From Phycisphaerales bacterium UBA7812 (GTDB lineage Bacteria > Planctomycetota > Phycisphaerae > Phycisphaerales > UBA1924), in the NCBI GenBank assembly GCA_002480345.1, contig DLBY01000003.1, forward strand, positions 16,904 through 30,130: 13,227 nt of DNA, given 5' to 3'. The position numbers and the translations under genes were made by a program. This document shows positions 1 through 6,214 of the stretch, one piece after another (the first letter of the stretch is position 1; each line of letters opens with the position of its first letter). The notes under the pieces are model-generated. The model worked only from the letters and a program-made list of their open reading frames with translations, searched no databases and was not told where the DNA came from.

Positions 1-270
1 GATGCCTTCCTTCTTGTTGGTGTGCCCACGGAAGGTGCGGGTGATGCTGAACTCACCCAGCTTGTGCCCCACCATGTCCTCGGTGACGAAGACATCGATG
101 AAGTGGCGCCCGTTGTGAACCTGGAAGGTGTGGCCCACGAACTCGGGCACGATCGTGCATGCACGGGCCCAGGTCTTGATGGGATCGCGGCGTCCCTCGG
201 ACTCCTGCTTCTCCACCTTGCGGTAGAGCTTCTCATCAACGAACGGGCCTTTTTTCAGACTGCGTCCCAT
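1..270 (-). CDS. rpsS: 30S ribosomal protein S19 (3' end cut by window edge)
   Basis: This is ribosomal protein S19, which binds the head of the small subunit near the A-site tRNA as a partner of S13. The translated start MGRSLKKGPFVDEKL is the family's N-terminal signature, and VTEDMVGHKLGEF followed by TRTFRGH is the conserved C-terminal block. Ninety codons are present with no stop. S19 is normally about 90-95 residues, so only a few residues are missing. The ATG at 270 is preceded by AGAAGGAA (278-285) seven bases upstream, which supports the start. It is the sixth gene of the S10 operon, 92 nt after rplB. Nothing in the visible part looks unusual. Confidence 0.97.
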   Translation of the reverse strand, partial: MGRSLKKGPFVDEKLYRKVEKQESEGRRDPIKTWARACTIVPEFVGHTFQVHNGRHFIDVFVTEDMVGHKLGEFSITRTFRGHTNKKEGI

Positions 271-362
271 TGGGGCGTTCCTTCTCGCGGTCGTGTGCCG
301 GCCTTGGTGCCGACTCCTAGGCGTCTGACCGGGGTGATGCGTTGCTGTTCGCGCTCGTCTGC

Positions 363-1220
363 TTACTTCAGCTGGCCGTACCGCTTGGACTTGCGGCGAC
401 GGATGATCAGATCCTGACTGGGCTTCTTGCGGTTGCGGGTGCCGCCGCCCTTGGCGAGGGTGCCCGACGCGCTGACGGGGGCGCGGCCGCCCTTGGAGCG
501 TCCCTCACCGCCGCCGAGCGGGTGCTCGTGGTGGCTCATCGCGACGCCGCGGACCTTGGGGCGACGCCCGAGGTGGCGGTTGATGCCCGCCTTGCCGAGG
601 CGGCGGAGCTGGTGGTCGGTGTTGCCGACCTGGCCGATGGTCGCTCGGCAATCCGCGTGGACGCGGCGGAGCTCGCCCGAGGGGAGCAGGATGGTCGCGT
701 AGTCGCCCTCGCGGTTCATCAGCCTCGCGGCGACGCCCGCGGAGCGGCAGACCTGGGCGCCGCGGCCCTTGGTGAGCTCCACACAATGGATGCTCATGCC
801 GAGGGGGATAAAGCGGAGCGACATGCAGTTGCCGCGCTCGGGCTCGATCGCCTCGGTGGAGGAGGAGAGGACGGTGTCCCCGTCCTTCAGGCCCACCGGA
901 GCGGGGATGTAGCGCTTCACGCCGTCCTCGTACTGGATGAGGGCGATGTGGCAGGAGCGGTTGGGGTCGTACTCGATGCCGGCGACCGTCCCCTTAATGC
1001 CGTCGCGGTCGCGGCGGCGGAAGTCGATCTTGCGGTAGCGGCGCTTGGCGCCGCCGCCCCGCCCGCGGACGGTGATGATGCCCTTGTGGTTCCGTCCGCC
1101 GGTCTTCTTCATCGGCGCGAGGAGGGAACGCTCGGGCTCCTTCTTGGTCACCTCCGTGTGGAGGTTGACCGAGGCGTTGCGTCGCCCGTTGCTGGTTGGC
1201 TTGTAGACGCGGATGGGCAT
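363..1220 (-). CDS. rplB: 50S ribosomal protein L2
   Basis: Ribosomal protein L2 (285 residues, usual size about 275) is a primary 23S rRNA binder needed for subunit association and peptidyl-transferase activity. The start MPIRVYKPTSNGRR is typical. An upstream extension of the open frame, overlapping rplW by 71 bases, has no L2 character and was rejected. The RNA-binding core (residues 35-200) and basic C-terminus (RNRKKPSQDLIIRRRKSK, 262-279) are normal. The oddity is the loop that usually reads MNPVDHPHGGGEGR: here it reads MSHHEHPLGGGEGR (residues 228-241). The histidine corresponding to E. coli His229 (His233 here) is kept, but N-P-V is replaced by S-H-H and the second histidine by leucine. 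The start lies 55 nt after the rplW stop. Confidence 0.97.
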   Translation of the reverse strand: MPIRVYKPTSNGRRNASVNLHTEVTKKEPERSLLAPMKKTGGRNHKGIITVRGRGGGAKRRYRKIDFRRRDRDGIKGTVAGIEYDPNRSCHIALIQYEDGVKRYIPAPVGLKDGDTVLSSSTEAIEPERGNCMSLRFIPLGMSIHCVELTKGRGAQVCRSAGVAARLMNREGDYATILLPSGELRRVHADCRATIGQVGNTDHQLRRLGKAGINRHLGRRPKVRGVAMSHHEHPLGGGEGRSKGGRAPVSASGTLAKGGGTRNRKKPSQDLIIRRRKSKRYGQLK

Positions 1221-1275
1221 GGGTCTGATCCTGTGGTCGTCGGTCCGTGCGGGTGGTCCTGCCGGTCGATCGGGC

Positions 1276-1560
1276 TCAGAAGAGCTCGATGACCTGGCCT
1301 TCCTTGACGCGGACCGTTGCGGTCTTCGTGCTGCTCTCGCGGACATAGCCGTAGCGGAGGCGCCGCAGCTTGCCCTTCTGTGTGCGGGTCTGGACGCCCT
1401 CGACGGTGACGCCGTAGAGGCTCTCGATCGCGCCCTTGATGTCGGTCTTGGTGGCGCGGCGGTCGACCTGGAAGGTGTACCGTCCCTGCTCGTTCATCGC
1501 CTCGGTGCTCTTCTCGGTGAGCACGGGCTTCTTGATGATATAGATGGGGTCGAGCGTCAT
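1276..1560 (-). CDS. rplW: 50S ribosomal protein L23
   Basis: Ribosomal protein L23 (94 residues, normal length) sits beside the exit of the nascent-peptide tunnel and is the docking site for trigger factor and the signal recognition particle. Diagnostic segments are IIKKPVLTEKSTEAM (residues 8-22), TFQVDRRATKTDIKGAIE (29-46), and the C-terminal strand TATVRVKEGQVIELF. The gene starts only 3 nt after the rplD stop. Its Shine-Dalgarno GGAGGG (complement of 1568-1573) overlaps the last rplD codons and lies 7 nt from the ATG, so its translation is probably coupled to rplD. No residue stands out as unusual. Confidence 0.96.
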   Translation of the reverse strand: MTLDPIYIIKKPVLTEKSTEAMNEQGRYTFQVDRRATKTDIKGAIESLYGVTVEGVQTRTQKGKLRRLRYGYVRESSTKTATVRVKEGQVIELF

Positions 1561-1563
1561 GGT

Positions 1564-2346
1564 TTAGCCCTCCGCCTTCGTGTTGGCGCCGGCCTTGGCC
1601 TGCCTTGCGGCCTGCTTGACGGCGTGCCCGCGCTTGGGGCGGGGCTTGCGATCATCGCGAGCGCCGTTGCCCTTGCCCTTGGGCTCGAGCTTAGCCTGCT
1701 TGTCGGTCTGGGATGAGGGACCCGAGAGCCAGGCCTCGAGTTCGTCCTTCTCGATGATCAGGTACCGGCTGTTGAGCATGTCAAAGCAGGTGAGCTGATC
1801 GGCCCGGACGAGGGTGAGATCCTCGACATTGCGGGCGCTCAGGCGCGCGTTGCCCGACTTCTCGGGATCCGCCGAGAGGGCGAGCACCGCGGACTTGTCG
1901 ACCTTGAGCGCGCCGAGCATGTCGACGATGTGCTTGGTCTTGGGGGTGTCGACCGCGATCTTGTCGACGATGCGGACCTCGCTGTCGAGCAGCTTGGCGA
2001 GCAGGGCGTTGCGGTTGGCCTTGCGACGCATCTTCTTGGGCATGTCGAGGCGGAAGTCCTCGCGCCGACGCTTGATGGCGAAGGAGTGACCGCCGCCGCG
2101 GAAGTGCGGGGGACGCTTGTCGCCGTGACGCGCGCGGCCCGTGCCCTTCTGGCGGTAGATCTTGGCACCCGACCCGGAGACCTCGGAACGGGTCTTCGAG
2201 TTCGCAGAGCCCTGCCGCAGGTTCGAGTGGTAGCGAACAAAGGCCTGCTTGATGAGGGCGGGGTTGATGGACCCACCCAAGGCGGCCTCGTCGATCGACA
2301 TGGTGCCGACCTGGTCGCCCTTCATGCTGTAGACGGGGACATCCAT
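1564..2346 (-). CDS. rplD: 50S ribosomal protein L4 with basic C-terminal tail
   Basis: Ribosomal protein L4 lines the peptide exit tunnel; in E. coli it is also the autogenous repressor of the S10 operon. The tunnel-loop motif GTGRARHGDKRPPHFRGGG (residues 68-86) identifies it. The start is the ATG at 2346 because MDVPVYSMKG is the expected L4 N-terminus and GAGGAAAG (complement of 2351-2358) lies just upstream. The frame stays open to 2826, but that extension overlaps rplC and has no L4 similarity. The family core ends near AWLS (residue 208). Residues 209-260 are a Lys/Arg/Gln/Ala-rich tail absent from the usual protein of about 205-215 residues. The gene is separated from rplC by an unusually long 334-nt spacer. 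Confidence 0.96.
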   Translation of the reverse strand: MDVPVYSMKGDQVGTMSIDEAALGGSINPALIKQAFVRYHSNLRQGSANSKTRSEVSGSGAKIYRQKGTGRARHGDKRPPHFRGGGHSFAIKRRREDFRLDMPKKMRRKANRNALLAKLLDSEVRIVDKIAVDTPKTKHIVDMLGALKVDKSAVLALSADPEKSGNARLSARNVEDLTLVRADQLTCFDMLNSRYLIIEKDELEAWLSGPSSQTDKQAKLEPKGKGNGARDDRKPRPKRGHAVKQAARQAKAGANTKAEG

Positions 2347-2680
2347 GTGTCTTTCCTCGTCCGACGCCTGGGGAGCGGCTGGCCGCTCCGCCTGGTTGCC
2401 TAGCCGGCGGCCTGCTCTTGCGTCGCCCCGCGGTGCGGGGGTCGGCCCCGGGATCGCCTGTGGCTCTTCCGGTGCGGCTCGCTCGGCATCGACTCGGCTG
2501 TCTTCACCCGGGTCACACGCCCGGGACGCCGATGCTCGTGTTGTGCCCGCTGGTTTCGGACCACCGCACGGTGCGGGGCCGACCTGTCGAGCCCGCGGGA
2601 GTTTTGATCCCGCGGTGATGATCCAAACGATCTCCCGATGCCCGGTGAACCCCGAGGGGCTCCGCGAGCGGGAGGGGATA
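2347..2680 (-). promoter_or_regulatory. long hairpin-rich spacer between rplC and rplD
   Basis: This 334-nt stretch without a gene is three times longer than any other visible gap in this operon. On the transcribed (minus) strand it can form at least five local hairpins: 2593-2600/2608-2615 (8 bp, 7-nt loop), 2564-2568/2572-2576 (5 bp), 2507-2512/2520-2525 (6 bp), 2426-2431/2435-2440 (6 bp) and 2372-2378/2383-2389 (7 bp). None is followed by a run of T on the minus strand, so simple intrinsic terminators are unlikely. I see no -35/-10 pair. The last hairpin ends about 13 nt before the rplD Shine-Dalgarno. A regulatory leader for rplD is possible; GC-rich sequence also makes chance hairpins common. 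Confidence 0.4.
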
Positions 2681-3373
2681 TTAGCCCGCTGCGACCTCCG
2701 CGGCCTTGACCGCCTTGGTTTTATACAAACGGACCGACGGACGGAGCATGACCACGCCCTTGTTCGGGCCCGGGACGGGGCCCTTGACGAGGACGAGGTT
2801 GTTGTCCGCATCCACACGGACGACATCGAGGCTGCGCATGGTCACACGCTCGTGACCCATGTGCCCCGCCATCCGCTTGCCCTTCTTGAGGCGACCGGGG
2901 CCGCCCGCTTCGGAGCCGTGCCCGCCGATGGAGCCCGGGGAGCGGTGCTTGCGCTCCACGCCGTGGCTGGCGAGCTGGCCCTTGAAGTTGTGGCGCTTCA
3001 TGCCGCCCGCGTAGCCCTTGCCCTTGCTGGTGCCGATGACATCGACGAAGGCGACCTTCGCGAGCGCGTCGGCGGTGAGGACCTGACCGACCTCGTAATC
3101 CCCCACTTCATCGGCGGAGACGGTGAACTCACGGTGGACCCGCTTGGGGTCGGTTCCGGCCTTCGCGTCGTGCCCGATCATGGGGATGGTCGAGTTGCGG
3201 GGCTTGAGGTCCTGGAACCCGATCTGGACGGCGTTGTAGCCGTCGGTTTCCTCGGTCTTGACCTGCGTCACGACGCAGGGCCCGACCTGGATCGCGGTCA
3301 CGGGCATGGACTGGTTGCCATCGGTGAACACGCGGGTCATGCCGATCTTGGTGCCGAGGAGCGTGGGTGCCAT
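2681..3373 (-). CDS. rplC: 50S ribosomal protein L3
   Basis: Ribosomal protein L3 (230 residues, usual about 205-220) is an early assembly protein whose long loop reaches towards the peptidyl-transferase centre. The N-terminus LLGTKIGMTRVFTDG, the block VIGTSKGKGYAGGMKRHNFK (residues 112-131) and the end block MGHERVTMRSLDVVRVD (172-188) are diagnostic. In the loop, the usual GSIG-(about 4 residues)-P-G/S-R/K pattern is expanded: GSIG is followed by GHGSEAGG before PGRLKKGKRMAG, an insertion of about four residues at 151-158. No glutamine is present where E. coli L3 has the PrmB-methylated Gln150. It is the second gene of the operon, 114 nt after rpsJ. Its Shine-Dalgarno is weak. Confidence 0.97.
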   Translation of the reverse strand: MAPTLLGTKIGMTRVFTDGNQSMPVTAIQVGPCVVTQVKTEETDGYNAVQIGFQDLKPRNSTIPMIGHDAKAGTDPKRVHREFTVSADEVGDYEVGQVLTADALAKVAFVDVIGTSKGKGYAGGMKRHNFKGQLASHGVERKHRSPGSIGGHGSEAGGPGRLKKGKRMAGHMGHERVTMRSLDVVRVDADNNLVLVKGPVPGPNKGVVMLRPSVRLYKTKAVKAAEVAAG

Positions 3374-3487
3374 CGTGGGGTCCGTTTCGGTCGTTCGGGT
3401 CTCGCGAGAGAGCCCCGAGGGGTTGCCTGTTTTCAGTCGGGATCAGGTCTTCACTTCAGCTGACGAGGCTTGCGACGCCGGAGCGGC

Positions 3488-3799
<312 letters not shown>

Positions 3800-3881
3800 G
3801 GCGATCCACTGCTCCGCGGCGGAGACCGCCGGGTGGGCTCGTGCCCCCCGTTGCTCTCCGGGATCGATCGTGTGTGTGCCG

Positions 3882-3908
3882 CGTTCTGCCCCACCTCAGG
3901 ACAGAACG
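3882..3908 (-). promoter_or_regulatory. hairpin in the rpsJ leader
   Basis: On the minus strand, 3882-3891 can pair with 3899-3908 to give a 10-bp stem (one G-U pair) with a 7-nt loop. It lies within the predicted 5' untranslated leader of the S10 operon, about 35 nt after the inferred transcription start and 80 nt before the rpsJ start codon. No U-run follows it, so it is not a clear terminator. By position it could be a binding site for a regulatory ribosomal protein or a transcript-stability element; neither role is shown. Confidence 0.4.
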
Positions 3909-3947
3909 ACCCGACACCGGCGCACAGGGCCGTGTGTCGAGAAGCGA

Positions 3948-3975
3948 AGCATAGGACTCAACGACCGCGAGTCAA
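3948..3975 (-). promoter_or_regulatory. sigma70-type promoter for the S10 operon
   Basis: Reading the minus strand, a -35 hexamer TTGACT (complement of 3970-3975) is followed after 16 nt by a -10 hexamer TATGCT (complement of 3948-3953). Both match the sigma70 consensus at four or five of six positions, which is notable in such GC-rich sequence. Transcription would begin near 3941 and give a leader of about 140 nt before rpsJ. This is the only convincing promoter pair I found in the 298-nt divergent intergenic region. Confidence 0.6.
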
Positions 3976-4097
3976 TCCGGGCTGATCGGCGAGTTTTCGG
4001 ATCCGGTGGTCGGTGCCCGCCCCCCCGCCGCATCGTGACGCGGTCGGTCGGGTAGCATGCACGCGTCGCTCGCCTCATCGAACCCCCGGGAGTGGGC

Positions 4098-6155
4098 ATG
4101 ATTCCGACCTTTACCCGAACTCTTCGCGTCGCGCCGCCGACCCGCGGCCTGATCGCACGCGTCGCGACGGCGATCAGCGCTCTTTCGATTTTGCTCTGGG
4201 CTGCACCTGCGGCGGGGCAGGACGGGGGGACCCGCTTTCCGGCGCCCGACCGCGCGGCCTTTCCCTTCTCTGACGAGACCGTCACCCTTCAGACGATCGG
4301 GCTCCGCCTGGAGATCCCGGTCGGCGCCGAGTCGTTCGTCGCGGTCGTCGATCGACGGCTCGCGGCGGGCGTTCGGCTGGGAGACTCGCTCGGTACCGTC
4401 CGGATGCACGCGCGTCTGACGAACGGGCGAGACAAGACGGCGCTGGATCTCGAGCGGGAGGCGTTGCTCCGGTCAGCCCCCGAGGGCCTCCGCGCGGACG
4501 CGATCCCGCGGGACATGCAGTTCACCATCGACGGGGTGACCGGGCTGGGCCGGGGCGCCCCGCTTTCGTCCGCGGGGACCGTCATCAGTCCGTTCTATAT
4601 CGGCCTGGATGACGGGGGCGGGGACTCTGTGATGGGCCTGGCGGTGCTGCCGCTCAACCCGAACGCGCATGTGGTCTACGAGCTCGAGACCGACCGGGGC
4701 TCGTTCGAACAGGCGAGGCAGGCCTTTGAACTGATGCTGATGTCCGCGGAGATGACCCGACGGCAGGAAGTCGCGGGCCCGACCTTCGCGCCGCCCGACG
4801 AGGGGGTCGTGACCTTTTCGGATCGCACGGTCGAACTCGAGTCGGTCGGCCTGCGGATGGGGATCCCCGAAGGCGGAGAGGGCTTCATCGAAACGATCGG
4901 GGGGCGTCCCACGGCGGGCGTGCTTCTCCCGGATCGGATCGGCACGGTCCTGATGCAGTCCCGCGAGATGGGCGGGGCCACCCGGTCGGTGCTCGACCTG
5001 GAAAAGGCGGTGCTGCGTCGCACGCTGCTCCGCTCGCTGAACGATGAGCGGATCAACATCGACATCGACCTGATTTTCGAGACGAGCGCGGGGGTGAGCA
5101 TGGGCCGGAGCCCGGCGCTCCCGAGCGCTGGTCGCATCGTGCGCCCCTTCTATGTCAGGCTGACCGAGGATTCCCCGGAGCCCATGCGGGGGTTCGGGGT
5201 GATCCCGATCGACCCGGAGACCTTCGTGCTCTTTCAATTGGTCTGCGCGGACGATGATTTTGAGATCGCTCGGCAGGCCTTCGAGCTGTGCCTGCGGTCC
5301 GCGTCGCTCGAGGAGGGCGAGGAGATCGACGACGAGCGTGCTTCCCGGATCGGGGCCGGGCGCGATGCGTTGTCGGGTCTCACGGCGGACGACTATGCCG
5401 CGGTCATCGAGGATTTCCCGGATCAGTTCGAGCGGATCTACAGGCCGGCGCCGGGCGGCGCGGTGGCGGACGAGGAAGAGGTCGGGTACCGACGGGTCCG
5501 GGCCTGGCGCGGCACGCTGGCGGATGTCGAGCGGGGCGAGCCCGACCCGACCAGCCGGGCGGCGCCGACGGGGTATCTGCTCAGGCTCGACGGATCGGTG
5601 CTGCTGGACGACGGCTTCGGGGGGGTGAGCCGGGCGGACAGCCGAGCGGTGTATTACCTCTCCGCGGACCGGAAACAGGAGTCGTGGAAGGTTGACATGT
5701 CGATCCGCACTGAGGGCGACCCGAAGCCCGAGGTGTGGAGTGAGTTGGGCGTTCGCGTGGGTGACACGATGAGTGTGCAGATCACCAACGCGAACCGTGA
5801 GTCGTCGACGATCCGCCCGTCGATCCGGGGGGACGGGTATGTGAGCCGGCTCGAGTCCTCGATCATGCCCCAGTTGCTTATCCGCGCCGAGGCGGAGGGG
5901 GCGTTCGCGTTCTACGCGTATGACCAGGCGGCGGAGGTCAACCGTCTACGGACGGTGACCGCTTCACGCGCCGCGGACCGGCCCGATCTCTGGCGGATCC
6001 GGACGGAGCTTTCCAGCGATCAATGGGAGGCGTCGGAGTTTAATTCCTATGGTCGTCTCATCCGCTCGGAGACCTCGGATGGTCTCGTGAAGCGTCCGAT
6101 CGAATTCGAGAGGCTCTACGCGATCTGGAACGCGAAGGGTCTCCCGCTCGACTGA
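4098..6155 (+). CDS. secreted protein with tandem duplicated domain, function unknown
   Basis: I do not recognise the family. The 685-residue product begins with a Sec-type signal peptide: basic N-region, hydrophobic stretch at about 20-36, then AAPAAGQD, with cleavage likely near residues 39-41. Two copies of one domain follow, residues 56-218 and 239-403. They share FSD-TV, GLR(L/M)-IP, GTV, LDLE, SAG-I-PFY and the exact string ARQAFEL. The pattern of an early G-L-x-x-x-I-P segment and a late amphipathic helix recalls PsbP/Mog1/DcrB-like folds, but that is only a guess. A Glu/Asp-rich linker (404-412) leads to a different C-terminal domain of about 270 residues, rich in charged beta-like strands and with no membrane segment. 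The ATG at 4098 is chosen over the GTG at 4092 because GGGAG (4088-4092) is correctly spaced only for the former. Confidence 0.85.
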   Translation: MIPTFTRTLRVAPPTRGLIARVATAISALSILLWAAPAAGQDGGTRFPAPDRAAFPFSDETVTLQTIGLRLEIPVGAESFVAVVDRRLAAGVRLGDSLGTVRMHARLTNGRDKTALDLEREALLRSAPEGLRADAIPRDMQFTIDGVTGLGRGAPLSSAGTVISPFYIGLDDGGGDSVMGLAVLPLNPNAHVVYELETDRGSFEQARQAFELMLMSAEMTRRQEVAGPTFAPPDEGVVTFSDRTVELESVGLRMGIPEGGEGFIETIGGRPTAGVLLPDRIGTVLMQSREMGGATRSVLDLEKAVLRRTLLRSLNDERINIDIDLIFETSAGVSMGRSPALPSAGRIVRPFYVRLTEDSPEPMRGFGVIPIDPETFVLFQLVCADDDFEIARQAFELCLRSASLEEGEEIDDERASRIGAGRDALSGLTADDYAAVIEDFPDQFERIYRPAPGGAVADEEEVGYRRVRAWRGTLADVERGEPDPTSRAAPTGYLLRLDGSVLLDDGFGGVSRADSRAVYYLSADRKQESWKVDMSIRTEGDPKPEVWSELGVRVGDTMSVQITNANRESSTIRPSIRGDGYVSRLESSIMPQLLIRAEAEGAFAFYAYDQAAEVNRLRTVTASRAADRPDLWRIRTELSSDQWEASEFNSYGRLIRSETSDGLVKRPIEFERLYAIWNAKGLPLD

Positions 6156-6214
6156 GCATCTGCTGTTCATGCTGCAATGTGTCGGCCGCGAAGCTCGGCC
6201 CTGAAAGGAAGTCC

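Noticed and set aside
2347..2826. N-terminal extension of L4 through the spacer into rplC
   Set aside because: The extension has no L4 similarity, and the ATG at 2346 has both the right N-terminus and a good Shine-Dalgarno. The frame is open simply because GC-rich DNA has few stops.
342..3463. Long plus-strand open frames (up to 372 codons) opposite the ribosomal protein genes
   Set aside because: They lie antisense to unmistakable L2, L4 and L3 genes and have Ala/Gly/Asp-rich composition typical of mirrored GC-rich codons.
4052..4057. TAGCAT as a -10 box for the plus-strand exported-protein gene
   Set aside because: No acceptable -35 hexamer occurs 16-18 nt upstream; not reported as a promoter.
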